64,000 nucleotides of DNA from Metellina segmentata (GCA_947359465.1 OX375873.1:95405478-95469477), one strand, 5' to 3'; shown: positions 11,560 through 24,774, counted from the stretch's first letter. A program made the numbers and translations. Notes: generated by a model not told the origin, from the letters alone.

Positions 11560-11775
11560 AACGTAAACCCACCCCGTGCTGTACCAAGGTAATACAAAGT
11601 GACTCATAAATTCCCTTGTAGTACCATGGTGGAAATGTTCAATGAACTGGCCAGATTTTTGGAACAATGTTAGACCTATTAGAATAAAGAGGACATGAAT
11701 CATTTTGAAAATCCATCTCAAAACCGGGATTCAAATCCAGAGCTCTAACAGATCAGCTACCGTGATGGTACATAT
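11560..11775 (-). repeat. possible tRNA-derived SINE
   Basis: On the minus strand the segment begins near 11772 with an A-box-like TAGCTGATCTGTTAGAGC and a B-box-like GGATTTGAATCCCGG at about 11726-11740. This spacing resembles a tRNA head. The body does not match the other SINE family in the window. Confidence 0.4.
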
Positions 11776-13997
11776 GAAAAGAAGATAGGTGATTCTTTGT
11801 ACGTTTCTCCATGATTTTTGCAAAACAACACATGTAATATACTTTTATACTACATATATTTATGTAAATGAAAGTCATAAATATATCGTCGGCTTCATTA
11901 ACTGACAAAACAAATTTTACAGTATAACTAAAAAAACGATTTGTTTACAAGTCAGAAAATAAAAGTTTATATCATGTTGTTCGTTCTATAATCTTTTAAA
12001 TAGGTTACAATATGGCTATGTAATTCTCATCAAGAAAATAAGCGTTTAGTGTCTCTGAAAAAATGTCGGTTCGTGGGTTTATGTTCTAAGCCAACGATAT
12101 ATGAAGTATGAATAATTTTAAGTAAGAAGTTATTCACCATTATTGAATGAATTTTCTAATGGCTTCAAATTTATACAAAACTGAAACCATTTCACAAAAA
12201 ATCCAGTCACGAAATTTAGACAAACTATAGCGTCATCGATTGAACTTTAGATCTAAGATTTCAGGTTTCAGGAAATTATAAACTTTTAAAAATAAGAATT
12301 AAAGATCGCGACTAATAGATATCATTTAAAACACATCGTGTCGTACAAAATGATTTTGGTTTGCAGTAGTCATATCAACAAATATTCCATTAAAAGTTTT
12401 CTAAAATGCTTGCTTTTATTCTGTTAAAATACGTTAGTTTAGAAGGGTGTAGAATATAAAAATCCTACTCTGCTCCGATATCCTAAACCATGGAACATAT
12501 TCTAGAAAGTAAAATAAACCCATGATTCTACTTTAAGCAACATACTACCTATTTGACATGTTGGTCAAAGGGTTTGTTAGTACATTGATCTTAATGATTA
12601 TCCTTCCTATTATGAACAACTGTTGCTTACGCCCTGGGTACTCCTCCACACACCGTCATTTCGTCACATGTAGTGCCGAAGGTCGAAGAGGTCAGTGGCC
12701 GGACATTAAAAAAATGGTAGGTTATGTCCAGGATACAAACCGTAGTCTTGACGTAAATATTCGGGTCTTAAACGTTGGATTGCAGAATGAATGAAGAAGA
12801 CATAGGAAGTTTGGTCGATTATTTATTGTGAGTATTCAACAACTGATTTACAACTTGAACGATTAAAATGCAGCATGATATTAATTGTTGTTGAGAGATT
12901 CTTGCTATCTAATATTTATTGTTACATATTGTGGTAGCTTTCGCTGACTACTTACACAGTCCTCACTCCACGTAATTCATAGTTACACTTACCCAAAGCT
13001 CGCCTAGCACTGTAAAATTTCATTATACTGTGGACTCTCCACACTCTCAGTGTCCCTGCGGACTAGGTATGCAGGTCAAGACAGACATTCTTCAGGTCAG
13101 GTACATACATTCTTTGCCTACACTGACGCTAAATTTATCTTCTGGCTGTTTTCCGTTTAGTTCTGAAATCACAAGACAAAACTGTAGAAACACTGACTTT
13201 TCATGCATGCCCCCACTATTATTCCAATTTGAAAGGCCTATTTAAGCCAAGAAGTTTTAATTGATATTTACTCATTTAATTTATATTTACTTCGCAATAA
13301 TTTGCTTGAAATGTAAACTCTTATAGTACAATCGTAACACTGGTAGTATCGTACCATTTATCCTCCCCATACTCACGAAGCATTATCGACCACCATAAGC
13401 GACTAAAGGCGTGACTACGAGTAGGCTATGATGTGATTCAATGTACAATAAACGCGCTGTTATCAGCGATACTACATGCGTTAAGTGTCGAGTTGAAATT
13501 GAAAATATACCACACCTGTCATGTAAATGACTCAAATCAAAACAACGACCGTTCTAAAAATAAGAACTATTAACCCTAACTCTTTTACGCACTGCCAATA
13601 TACAACTCTTCGACATTAATAGTAAACAAATAAATCTTCCGTGTAACGTGCACAGTATTTAACTATAAGTTATGATGACCCATCTATTATCCAAAATATC
13701 AACCGCTCCCCGTTCAGTGGCAGCTATTAGCATGTAAGGCAAGTAATATGGTAGCTGTATGTCAATAAGGGTATTTATCAGTTACTGAGATGAGTCGCTG
13801 GAAATGTCAACAAACGTTAAGAAAATTCTCACGTACACCAACGACACGATCACAATATGGAAATTGTTTTGGAACCCCACGGGGCATTCTCTACGGCGCG
13901 TCAACAAGAGAGTTTTGATTCATCAGATAAGCCTTATGGCAGTTGACAAGATGAATACGCAATGTGTGAGAAGATTAAAGAGTGGATTTTACTTCCT
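11776..13997. other. long non-coding stretch
   Basis: No gene recognised. Short plus frames at 12558-12794 and 13030-13245 have mixed composition but no domain, signal or splice context that would support a call. No known repeat seen. Confidence 0.4.
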
Positions 13998-14440
13998 ACT
14001 AATAAAAGCACGGTTTGAATGAAGATTTAAGTCGTTTATCAAAACCGTCAAATAATGAAATCATAAATATATGTCGAATGTTTTTGTGTATTGAAAATCA
14101 CTGGGATGCATATTGCAAAAAAAAAAAAATTCTTGAATTTTTTTTTTTTTTTTTTTTAAACACGTTATGAATGGAGATTTACGTCGTTTATCAAAAGCAT
14201 TAAATAATGGAAAAATAAATTTTTGTAGAATATTTTTGTGTATTGTAAATCATATGGATGCAAAATGGATGTAAATTTCTTGAAATTAAATTTTCCAATA
14301 AAACCATGGTATGAACGGAGATATAATCATTTCATTGAAACTGATCTTTTGTCATAAAAGCCTTAAATAATGGAAAAATAAATGTTTGTAGAATATTTTT
14401 CTTAATTAAAAATCTATTGACGGTGCATTAAAAAGTTTTC
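13998..14440 (+). repeat. degenerate ~150-bp tandem repeat, three units
   Basis: Units begin near 13998, 14150 and 14305. Each carries TGAATGGAGATTTA-like, TTAAATAATGGAAAAATAAA and TAGAATATTTTTGTGTATTG blocks. Poly-A and poly-T runs at 14117-14157 separate units one and two. Confidence 0.6.
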
Positions 14441-15699
14441 TTGGATAAAAATTTCTAAAATGTATATTTTTAAAATTAAAAGTTCAAGCATTAAAACTTT
14501 AGGATTTCAAAATACAAGTTGTTTGTTTCTTAATTCGTCTTAATGAATGGAACCAGTACATTATGTAGCCATAAAATATACAATAGAATAAATTCAATCT
14601 TTTTAATAAAATATTTTGCTTCTGTTTATTTTTTATATTTCATAGGAGAAAATGAAAGTATGTTACTGGATTTAAGAATTCCATTATGACACTTCATACT
14701 TTTATAGCATAATCCTGAAGTACTTTTTCACTGGTTTAATACATTATTCAGAACAATTTGAAAGTTGAAACAACCTTTTTAAGTGTTTGAGACTAAACGA
14801 TCTAATGAAAATGCCTTAATCCAAAGAAAACAATAATAAATAAGTATCAAAACAGCTTCAGAAATCAAATTTGAACCATTCTGAAGCAGTTTGTTTATGG
14901 GGGAATTATATACCACTTGTAAGTGCACCCTGTATTTATTCTTTATGAATAAAACAAAACAAACTTATTATGAAACATATAGATAACATTGTTCAAAGTT
15001 CACTCCTGTGAAATTTCAAATAGTAACAAAAAGGTTGGTTGGATTTTATGACGTAAGCGCCAGATTTGGGTAATTGTCACCAATCACAAGGCAAACAACC
15101 TTAATTAATTGTCCTACACACTCAAGAAAGATTTCTCACAGTTGAAGAGAAAGATACAGTCGAGAAGCAATCTTGAATTCGAAAAAAATTAGGATTTTAA
15201 AAATATCTTTCCATGTTCTATGTTCCATTAAAATGTATTTACGAACAGGTGATACAAAATTCCTTACAATGAATGTATTGTTGTCCAACAATGTTTTCCC
15301 TCTGGAATGTTTCAATAATTCAGAAGAACGATTTTAATCATTTTACTCCGAAGGTTCTCCTTCCAGGTTTATAATAGTGGGAAAATTTAAACAATAGTAT
15401 GCAAACTGTAGTAAACAATGATTCGTTGCACGCCTAAAACAATACATCCATTCTGATGAAAGCTCACTTCAACGCAAAAATAACAAACATTATTAATTTC
15501 CAAAAAGGCTACTTTCACTTTAGCGGTCCATAATCACCACATGTCATATTCCTTCCTTTGTTAGAATGTTCAGAACGTGCTCATTACGAAACGAAAAAAG
15601 AACAATCTTCGCACAAAAAACGCTTGCAAATATAAAATATCTTCTCGTACAAGAAGACTGACAAATAACCACGTTCTACCTCCCATTGATTTGCTTGAT
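14441..15699. other. AT-rich stretch without gene
   Basis: No coding sequence or known repeat recognised. A block at about 15045-15120 contains AATTGTCACC and TTAATTAATTGTCC homeodomain-like sites and may be regulatory, but this is weak. Confidence 0.35.
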
Positions 15700-16110
15700 A
15701 CCCGAGTTTTCGTTTCTTTGTGAAAGAAATTTTTTTTGTAACTTTAAATTCAGGGCGAGCGTGAATTTAGCGCACGAGTTTCTTGCTTTGAATAGCTCGT
15801 GGTAATGAGAATTATCGCTACCAGAAGGCTTCCGATCTTCAAAACTTGGCAGAGCGTTGGAGCAAATGCTGATTTATATCGTCTTTAATTTGTTCATCAG
15901 CGGACGCTCCCATTGCCTGACTTGCTCACCTTGTAAAAAAAGCTTGTTTTCCCGCCGGATAATCCCATTGTGTCCCTTAAATCTTTCAAAAAAACTGCGT
16001 AAATCAGAGACCGGCATTCTTTTTCAATTAAGTCGGGCGGCTGAACATAATTGCGCTATCTCAAAATTGAGAGTTATGGGACTGTTCGATGAAGAGTGGT
16101 AACAAGTTAA
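15700..16110. promoter_or_regulatory. GC-richer island, candidate conserved non-coding element
   Basis: Composition is clearly more mixed than its neighbours (GGGCGAGCGTGAATTTAGCG, CCCGCCGGATAATCCC, GTCGGGCGGC), with TAAT-type and GGATAATCC (bicoid/otx-type) sites. The 81-codon plus frame 15857-16102 has no recognised domain. No repeat copy occurs elsewhere in the window. Confidence 0.25.
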
Positions 16111-18123
16111 TCCTGTGTTTGTAATGTTTTATCCTGTTTGTCGTGTAATGATGAGCTTGGATAGTCTTCAAGCAATTATAGCATTAATGTCGTAAAAAGT
16201 GTGTTGTAGGATTTTTTTTCGTTTGCCCAAACCCCCCCCCTAAGCCTGGAGCCATTTATGACTATTGGTAAATAATTATTGGCAATGTGCAAGCAAAATG
16301 AAAAAGTGAACTACTGGAACCATATCCATCTGCTTAGAGCAGAAACTCAATAACTGACGAACAATTTATTTTATTTACAGCTGTTTAAAGGAAATCCATT
16401 AGGTTTTAGGTTCAAAATTAAAATTAAAAGCACATACACACACTTTAACAGTGTTCAATGTTTTCTTAACGCATCACAATATACTTATCATCATGAAAAT
16501 AAGCATTTTATCTCCCAAAAAAGATTTTAGTTACTAAGTTTCTGCTCTAAGTTATGCAACAAAAACAATTTCAAGTTTAATGTTTTGTTTAGTTGTTAAT
16601 TTATTCAAATTTGTTCATTTGGAAACAGACAAATGTATACATAGTTTTAATGCCGCGTGCATCTTTGGTATGTAAATCAATACACATACAATCCTCACCT
16701 GAATTTAACAAAATAAGGTAAATCGCTCTTTGGTTATGGAGATAAAAGAAAAACAGTTTTTACGCAAACGCTGTGTTTCATAGCTATTTATATTTGTAAT
16801 TATCCAATAAATTGAAATATTGCCTTCTTGCATTGACCCTCTCAGATCATGATATTTTCGAGTATTATAACATGCTTTCATTCCATAACATACAACACAC
16901 ATTGACTAAATAACCACATATGTTGGTCGAAAGAAACGTAGAAAATATTTTATTGGTAAAGAAGATAAAAATATATTTTTTGAATTTTTATTTATTATCC
17001 TATATCATTTTATGCTTCATTATTCTAAGCGATAATCGGAAACTAATTATGTGACTCATCGCAACGATATCTATTGGATTCAAACGTTCAAGAGCAATGT
17101 TCCAGCACACGTACTCTGTGTAACATTACACTAATAGTCATTTTCTCGAAACTGTGGAATAACACCTACCGAGAGAAAATATTATCCCGCTTAGAAAAAG
17201 AAATTACTACTCAGTGTTTATTATTGTCGATCCATCTCTGAACAGGAAGATATGTCCCACAGTCATATAAAATAAGAAATGATGGAACCAAAATACCCTC
17301 CATTAAATAACAATATCAGTGTGATTACGTTCTCTGACCGATGGAACAAAATTATATGCCGTTAGTTGAATCTTCCTTTCATTTTTTTATATTCTCAACC
17401 ATAGACGGATACCTATGGATACCAACGGACATACAACCTGCCTTACATGTGATAATTCAGCAGATCCTTACTAAAACCAATACGGAATTGGGTTTTCCTA
17501 CTTTTCTCTAGCAATGAAGATTATTGTAGCATTTTCTGAGACCAAAGTTATTTATAATGACTTTTGTTAAATGCACTCAGACTAATTTATCGAAATTCAT
17601 ACGTTGGTTATTTTTCTACTTTCTAGTTTAGAAGGATAGTTATAATATAGTACGAATAGTATGTAATAAATCTGTGAATTCTGAAAAGATGTTAACCAGA
17701 AGATTGATAGGTAAAAGGAGTTCCACAGTATAAATACTTATTCTAATATTTTAGACTTCTTTTAACATTCGCAGTCAGATATGAAAATTACAAGACCCAT
17801 CAAAGTAAATCTTGCCATTTCAAAGCTGCTTTTCGTTAAATTTAATTTGGGTAAGTCAATGGTAGCATTATGTAAATTCTCCGATTTACTGCAATTAAAA
17901 AAACTACCCACTAAATTAACAATGAAAATTTAATCACACAAATATATCCACTAATTTGTACAATTTATGAAATAGATTTAGGGTATTCATTTTAACTTTG
18001 GATAGTCATTTCAAGTATGTATATACAATAGTATGAAACAGGTATCAAATAAATCTGAACAAGCTGTAAATATATCCTAAGGATAACTCTCAGCTCCAGT
18101 TCTCTTACCGTACGTACCATAAA
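16111..18123. other. long AT-rich stretch without gene
   Basis: Nothing recognised beyond a poly-C tract at about 16231-16240. Short frames on both strands are AT-driven. Confidence 0.45.
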
Positions 18124-18125
18124 TA

Positions 18126-18932
18126 AACTCTATAACAAAAAAAAATCGACACACCAAGAAGTAGTTCTCCGATTGCGATAAAAATTGGTGAATGTGGAGA
18201 ATATACATAGATAAACAAATAATTAAAATTTCAGAACAATAAATAATTTAATTCAAAGTTTGACCGTTACAAAGGGAGGGAGTCAATAAGGCGTTGGTCC
18301 ACCTCTGGCCTGGATACAAACTGTCACCCGGCGTGGCGTAGACTGAAAAAGTTCCCGGATGGCGTCCTGCGGAATTTCTTGCCAAATTCTCTCCAACTAT
18401 CGGGCTAAGTGGTCAACATTCCGGGATGGTTGCAATCGCCTTCCCATGACGACCCAAATGTGCTCGCTTTGAGAAAGATCGGGAGACCTAGCTGGCCAAG
18501 GAAGTGTTGTGAAAGCTTGAAGACAATTCATAGCAACACGTGCGACCGGGCATTATCGTGTTGAAAAGTAAGTCCGAGGTGTCGGAAAAGGAACGGTAAC
18601 AAAATCGGTTCTAGAATGTCGTCTACGTACCACTGATGTGTTAGTGCGCCATAAATAACTGAAAAAGGGGGTCTGGCTATCAAAGGAGATGGCACCCCAG
18701 ACCATAACGCACTGTTGTGGGCATGTGCGGTGTGCAATAGTAAGGGCAGGATCCCCACGCTGCCTTAGACGTCCCCAGACAAGTCTGCGTTTGTCATCAG
18801 GACACAACTGGAAACTGTACTCGTCACTAAAGACAATACGTTCCCAGTCAGCGCCGTTCCAAGTTAATCGAGCCCTCCACCACTGATGTTCAACTCCTTC
18901 TTGGTGTGTCGATTTTTTTTTGTTATCGAGTG
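18126..18932 (-). mobile_element. Tc1-like element, internally deleted
   Basis: Inverted ends of about 35 bp at 18127-18161 and 18897-18931 share ATAACAAAAAAAAATCGACA and ACACCAAGAAG and differ at one base. TA dinucleotides flank both ends (18124-18125 and 18933-18934). At about 0.8 kb it is half the usual length of a Tc1 element: the catalytic two thirds of the transposase are present, but the N-terminal DNA-binding part is missing. Confidence 0.85.
18270..18890 (-). pseudogene. Tc1-like transposase, N-terminally deleted and frameshifted
   Basis: The minus-strand translation gives RARLTWNGADWERIVFSDEY, with the first catalytic aspartate in FSDE, then DDKRRLVWGRLRQRGDPA and QCVMVWGAISFD. A frameshift near 18650 moves the reading to HQWYVDDILEPILLPFL and FQHDNARSHV, the second catalytic aspartate. 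A further frame continues to PARSPDLS and IWQEIPQDAIRELFQSTPRR, the usual Tc1 C terminus, ending in RGGPTPY. The HTH DNA-binding domains that should precede RARLTW are absent; the inverted repeat begins almost at once. Confidence 0.85.
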
Positions 18933-18934
18933 TA

Positions 18935-19244
18935 TATTCCATTAGGCTAATTCGTTTATCTGTCAATTTACGCATAGTATTTTTAATACTAGTTTTAATA
19001 AATAAGAAATTAGTTGAAAATTTATCATTTAAATTTATTTCTGATGCCTGCAGTCAATTTCAAGGTAATAATTGAGTCATCTTTGTAAAACGTTCTCTAA
19101 AAGTTATCCCCGGTAGAGAAAGTAAGATGTTCTAGTGTCTCCTGTTCAGTCAAACAAATCACCTTCCCCAGTCTACAATATGAAATCTGCACAGATGAGC
19201 TTGAGCAACGAGCAATGGCTCTAATTGCAAATGAAGGAACTTCT
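18935..19244. other. unassigned spacer
   Basis: AT-rich; nothing recognised. Confidence 0.4.
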
Positions 19245-19410
19245 TAACTTTCCAAGTTGTTTCAACGAGATATCTCGTCCATCAAGATCAGACCAATTTT
19301 GCTAATGATAACATAGTTCGTCGTCAAATTTTTTTCAATATTTTGGTGATAAAGGGATCAAAATCTGATCAGTTTTTTTCTTACAACGAAATATATCATC
19401 CGTCAGGTTG
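19245..19410 (+). repeat. member of the ACGAGATATCTCGT family
   Basis: Reads TTTCCAAGTTGTTTCAACGA then GATATCTCGTCCATCAAGATC, AGACCAATTTTGCTAATGA and a degenerate second half. The order matches 57662-57886. Confidence 0.7.
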
Positions 19411-19924
19411 ACAAAAACATACATAGATACACGGTATGCATACATTACATAATTGACAAACTCTTATTCCAGCAAAAATAACATTCAGTCAGGAAAGTAT
19501 AGCCTGAAAATTCAAAAATTTCTTTTCATATTTGCCATTTTATATTTTCGTAACAATTCTCAAATAGTCTTTCATTACAATTCAATAATTACTGAATACT
19601 TGATTCTTATCTCATGTCAACGGATAAATCTGAAGAACTTACAACGCTCAACATATTCTGTTTTTCTCTTCCACGGTCCATTAGGCAAACCAAACTGATG
19701 TTCTGAAAAAAGTAGTTAAAATAAGCTAGCTCAATTAAATTGTGTGAAGATTCGGTTTCCTGATATGGAATGAAGGACGCTACTTGTAAAGACCATGTCT
19801 GAGAGGTGCCTCTTCTCAGAAATTTCAAGGGAACAAGAAAAACTCATACGGGAAGCGTTAGTTTCATTTAAAGAATGCATCTGGTGCAGGGAATTGAGAT
19901 TAGATCTCTATTTGAGAACCGTTT
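19411..19924. other. AT-rich stretch without gene
   Basis: Short frames at 19453-19698 (plus) and 19607-19828 (minus) overlap each other and have no motif. Confidence 0.4.
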
Positions 19925-20030
19925 CCGCGTCATAAGTACCCCAGTGAAGACTTAACCCGATTGTTAGACCACACGCACGCGCCTTGAGACTTCTGACCAT
20001 TCCACCACACTGTTATTAGTTCTGCATCAA
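19925..20030 (-). repeat. tRNA-Leu/Ser-like segment, possible SINE head
   Basis: The minus strand has GGTGGAATGGTCAGAAGTCT and TCAAGGCGCG, resembling the D-arm region of a class II tRNA. The B-box region is degenerate and no cloverleaf could be completed. It is not a functional tRNA gene as read. Confidence 0.3.
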
Positions 20031-20279
20031 TCAATGATAGAGAAACACCAACCCTTCATCTCTGTGAGACGCACAGTGGTGTAAGTTAAATAGTCATGCT
20101 TTCCTTCGATTGGTTGTTTTTCTGTTTTATGGTACAAGGACCATGTATGGGCAAGCTGGAACACTAGATAAAAAATGTCGTGGAAGATGAAAAGAGTGGG
20201 ATTAAGATAGTAGAATGAAAGTTTAAATTAGGAAGTAGTCGAGTAGAAGTAGTAAATTAGAAGTAGTAGTAGAATGAAA

Positions 20280-20400
20280 GCACCGTTTGGAAGAGTATTG
20301 GATTAGCAACCGATGGGTTGCTAATTTTAAACTCGATTTAACCAAACACCGTCGTATAAAAGGTGACTGGCATGCGCACGTCAAATCTGTTCTAGTTTTC
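20280..20400 (+). repeat. partial SINE copy
   Basis: Contains TAGCAACCGATGGGTTGCTA, ACTCGATTTAACCAAACACC and GTCAAATCTGTT, matching the front half of the copies at 33250 and 37795 (ATAGCAACCGGAGGGTTATG; TAGCACCGGAGCATTATGAG). The body is missing. Confidence 0.5.
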
Positions 20401-21096
20401 TTTCCGTAAAGAAATTTTTTAAAGACACACTATTCCTCTATATTATAACAAGCAGAATATTAGTTGCTTGAAATAAAACTTTAAAAATCAGTGTTATGTA
20501 AACTTAATAAAATCTGTGCTTCTATTAAAAATAACAGTGGTAATGAAAAATATTCGAGTTAAAAAAATGTTTAAGGAAACAAATGAGGCTTAATTTTTAT
20601 GTATGATAGTAAAAGTTTATGTCCTGAGTTTATGAATTGCTATCAATTTTATTTAAATGGTGATGTTTTATGTCATATATGAGGTCTCTGAACTTCCATG
20701 CCTCTAATAAAACAGTATAACATCTCATATATATAAAGATTCATTTGTATACTGTATAGAAAATGTGTTTCCTAATCTACTTTCAAGATTTTCTTGAGCT
20801 ATCAGTGCCCGAAGAATTAATTTGAATTTATATTCAACTGGATTATGTAACAATAATTCCTTCATTTATTGCAATTCGAACAAGATGATCCCTCTCTTTT
20901 TTCTAATTCTCCAGATAGTTAATATAAATAAAATAATTTACTATATTTTTTGAATTTAGGAAAGATATAAACCCTATCAGACAGTTAAATAGAACATCTA
21001 GAGACTAACTATTCGACTTAAGTTTGGTTAAATATGTTTAACAGATATGTGGTCGAATATATCACCTGAAACCTCTAATGCCATATTATGTATTGA
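20401..21096. other. AT-rich stretch without gene
   Basis: Nothing recognised. Confidence 0.45.
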
Positions 21097-21384
21097 ATGA
21101 CACTTCAAGGATTGATTGTCGAGAACGTTACTGTCTCTGTGTTACTCAGGAACACCATGGGAGATGCTACCTTATCGTGCCAACATGAATTACGGTGGGA
21201 CATGCCTTCCTGGATAACTTTTGGGGAAGGTGGCACGCATTTTTGTGTCGCCATAAAGAAACCAGGAAACTTCAAGCCGCCACCCGACTTTGGCACATAC
21301 GATATTCGAACTCGTAACCAAGCGCTTCAGTACGGCAACTTTCCAAGAGCGACGACTCTAGACGTTCCATCACTAGATGATTGA
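21097..21384 (+). other. 95-codon frame of unknown origin, possibly repeat-derived
   Basis: The frame has balanced composition and the segment GNFKPPPDFGTYDIRTRNQALQ. This looks like the translated flank of a repetitive element rather than a folded domain. No catalytic motif, signal peptide or membrane segment is visible, and the opposite strand is also open over 21105-21296. Function unknown; it may be a decayed transposon part. Confidence 0.25.
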
Positions 21385-21589
21385 TGGTCAATCTTGGAAT
21401 AGAATAAAAGCTTATGAAATGGAAAATATTACTAAATTCATAAAACTATATTGCTTATAATACAATATATATACGTAATGTGTATGTAATGTTACGAAGT
21501 GTACTGTCATACTTGAAAAATTAAACTGTTAAAAATGAATATGCTCAATTTTTTTTCTAAAAAACTTAGAACTAACTGGTTTATTCCAA

Positions 21590-21680
21590 CTGATATGGTA
21601 GTCATAACGTTTGTCTGCCACTATATTGACTGCGGGTACAAATCCCGCAATGTTAGTACATGGTAATAATTGGTAATTTT
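21590..21680 (+). repeat. tRNA-like SINE head
   Basis: Reads GATATGGTAGTCATAACG followed by GCGGGTACAAATCCCGC, an A-box-like and a B-box-like segment at about normal tRNA spacing. It directly abuts the inverted SINE body below. Confidence 0.4.
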
Positions 21681-21905
21681 TAATTATCGTCTTACTAGAG
21701 CAACACAAAACCAGCTATTGACGACGGTCCGGGATCAATCCCTTAAGGGAAAAGATTCCAGGACAACACCACGTAATATTGAACCACGGTTAGATGACTG
21801 TTTTTACATGTATGCTGGTGATTGTCTCTGTTAAGAGTAGCGATGGTTGCCCACTAGGTGCTTCTTCACAATTAGGCGTCAGCTCTGCCCTTCTAAGGCT
21901 GAAGG
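21655..21905 (-). repeat. SINE body copy (minus) with a second-family tail (plus)
   Basis: The minus strand from about 21800 reads CAACCGTGGTTCAATATTAC-like, GGTGTTGTCC and GGGATTGATCCCGGACC, then ATAGCTGGTTTTGTGTTGC, matching the 3' half of 5998-6320. From about 21838 the plus strand carries TTGCCCACTAGGTGCTTCTT, related to the inverse of 27080-27115. Confidence 0.55.
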
Positions 21906-22539
21906 CCGAAAAAGTCAGTAATGGAAAATTGTTTGAAAAGCGATTTTTTTTTATCTACATTGAAGGATAACGCCATGCATAAAAAACTTTTAAATAATGT
22001 TTGAAATAATATTATTTTTTAAAGTTATTTTTGATTATTTAAAGTTAATATTTAAAAAGTAGTACTTCATATTCAATCCAAAAAAGTGAAAGTTGAAATC
22101 TCTTGACTTCAGTCGTTACATTTCTTGAAAAGTATAGCCTGATAACTAAATTACTTTCTATCGTAAATTTTCATAAAAGTTGTCTAATAAAACAGAAGAC
22201 CACTAACAAAATATGGACATACACCAAAAGACTTCTACTAGACCAGACAATTTCGGTTCTTAGTTGCTTAAGAAACAGGTTGCAGTCAAGAAGTGAGATG
22301 CCCATAATTGTGGCCGACCATTCTATTATGCTCATTAAGCCTTCTCGAGTCTTGCTGGATAAATGTTAACAAAGCCGGTGCGATAGTAGCCGCAGGAAAT
22401 CAACCTGTATTACCTTTGCTTTTCTGTTACGTGAGAAGAATGCTTCGCTCAGAAAGTTAAATGCGGAAAAATTACAGAGAAAAGGATTAAGGAGGCCTTT
22501 CGGGAACTTATCGTAGCCATGTTGTGGATTGAACTATTT
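21906..22539. other. stretch without gene
   Basis: AT-rich. The plus frame 22103-22369 (88 codons) has no motif. Confidence 0.4.
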
Positions 22540-23120
22540 TAATGGAGAGCGTTTTATCGGAGAGCTATTTTACTGAAGAGCGTTTTATTGGAGAGCTATT
22601 TTAATGGAGGGATATTTTCAATTGGTTATTTGCATTTCATCCATTAACTAGAGAACGTAATCCCTCCTTTTACTAGGGCATTTTTTACCGAAGAGTTATT
22701 TCACTAGAGGTTTTACTGAACATTTTTTTTTTAATTTAGAGATGTTTTAGACACTTAAGGGGGGGGGGAATTTACATGGTATCTATTTTACTGAAAAGGG
22801 TTTCCTTTTTACAAAGGAGATATTTTACTGGAGAGCTATTTCGATGGAAAATTATTTGCTGGGGTGCTAATTTACAGAGGAATATTTTTAGTTGATTATT
22901 TGCATTGATTGTATTAGAGCTTTTTTTTTAAGGTAGAGCTATTTTATTCAGAGTTTATTACAGAATTTTTTAAATTTATAGCTATTTAAAAGATTTGTAA
23001 GGGATAATTATTTTACTATGGAGTTTTTCAAGGAAGAATTTTCTACTGAGGAGCTATTTTCAGTTGATTATTTCCACTGATTTTATCGGAGAGTCATTTA
23101 ACCAGAGAGTTTTTTAAGGG
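22540..23120 (+). repeat. degenerate short tandem repeat, GAGAGCTATTTTA-type
   Basis: Successive copies of GGAGAGCTATTTTACTGAAG, GAGCGTTTTATTGGAGAGCT, GAGAGTTTTTTAAGGGAG and similar occur about every 20-25 bases with heavy divergence. A longer block, CAATTGGTTATTTGCATT, recurs near 22620, 22885 and 23055, so a longer higher-order period of about 170-260 bp may exist. Confidence 0.6.
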
Positions 23121-24774
23121 AGACGCAAACCCCAAATTTCAAAAAGTGTCTTTTGTTTATTGGATAAAACGATGCATCAGATATTCAAGAACAAATGGAC
23201 AAAATTTGAGTGTCGAAGGAAATTTCTAGCAGCTGCTTTTTAAATTTTATTTGACCTTCCAACTACATAATCGACTGCCAACCATTGGCTTCGGTTTCCA
23301 AGAAAACCTCCATTTATGCAACATTATATCATAGTGTATATACCGATGATTATCCCAAACATTTTAAGTACCCTTAAGGTGTAGAATCCTGGTTTTTCTA
23401 TCCATCGGCGGAAGCTAAAGGACGAAATACAGGTCCTCATGTAAAACATATGGTGACACCACTGAAGTTACACATTGAAAAAATAGCGTCAAAATTTCGT
23501 CGCATGCGTACATCCACAGAAAAGGCTCGTTTACAGAAAAAAATAGCGGTAGAAAAAAGAGGTATGGTTTATACAGTGGTGTTTTATTTTAAAACAGTAC
23601 TGATCCAATAAAATAATTTTTTTCAATTAATTAAACAAGAAATGTATAATTTTTCAGTGAATAATCACAAATCACTCAGTTGTCATCAGAGATAAAACGG
23701 GCTTTGAAAAAAAATATACGAGTTTACGGTAATAAACTCTTGTTTTGATATGAGTCTTAATGTAATAGAAATTACTAAAAAAATAGTATTTGCAAAAAGT
23801 AAGATGTTTTCGTTAATTTCTGTTGTATTTTGTACTTAAAATGCGATTATCTCAAAATCAGTTTTTTGCAATTTTTCCAAAGTTCAAAGTACAAAGACTT
23901 TTTTATATATCACTTAGAGTTAAACTTCTTACATTTTTTAGGTCTTGAATAACTGTTTAAAAGACACAGGGAGAGCATTTTTGTATAAATAGTTCAGAAA
24001 AATTTGTACAAATTAATAAACATAAACAATTGGAAATTTTTATAGAAATTTAATGTATAATGAGTAAAGTATTTTTTAATGAAAACTCGTAAACAAATTT
24101 TAGAAAATCGCTCCCTAGGTCTTTGCATATACTATAACGATATTGAGAAATTTGTTTCATACAAAAATATTAAAAATTGACAGAGGAGTAGGGTTTATAA
24201 AAAATGTGTATATCGGCTTAAAAAACATATTAAAATCGTAATATAAAATATAATTGCAAATAAAAACTAATTTTTTATTGATCATTGCTTTAAAGTATGT
24301 GCTTAATTATCATTAAATAATAGGTTATGAAAAAGGAATTATAAGAATTTTGTGGTCTTCCTTACGGGTCTCACTTAATAGACAGCTTTTAGAATGTTGA
24401 GCTATTATATTTTAGACAGCATTATTTTAATAGGTCGTGGAGATTTCAAATATATTTCGTGGATTCCCATAGTTACAGGAAAGAGGGTAACTGTGTAATC
24501 TGTAACAATTTTTTCTGTGTTTTTCGTATATGCTTTTTTTTTTTCGTCTCTAAGATGTCATATTTTCCATTGATGCGGTTTGAATAATTCTTGGTGATAA
24601 AAATTATCGTATACTTATTATAATAAATTTCTCAAAGTTTAAATATCAAGGTAGGTATCGGTAAACAAGAGTTCAGCAAAAAAATTTATAAGAATAAAAA
24701 CGGGTATAATATATAAAATTTTTTTAGTCTAATTAATGTTTTTAGTAAAAGTGGTTTTTTATATATTTATCTCC
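23121..24774. other. long AT-rich stretch without gene
   Basis: Nothing recognised. It is very AT-rich with poly-T runs (24533-24544). Confidence 0.45.
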
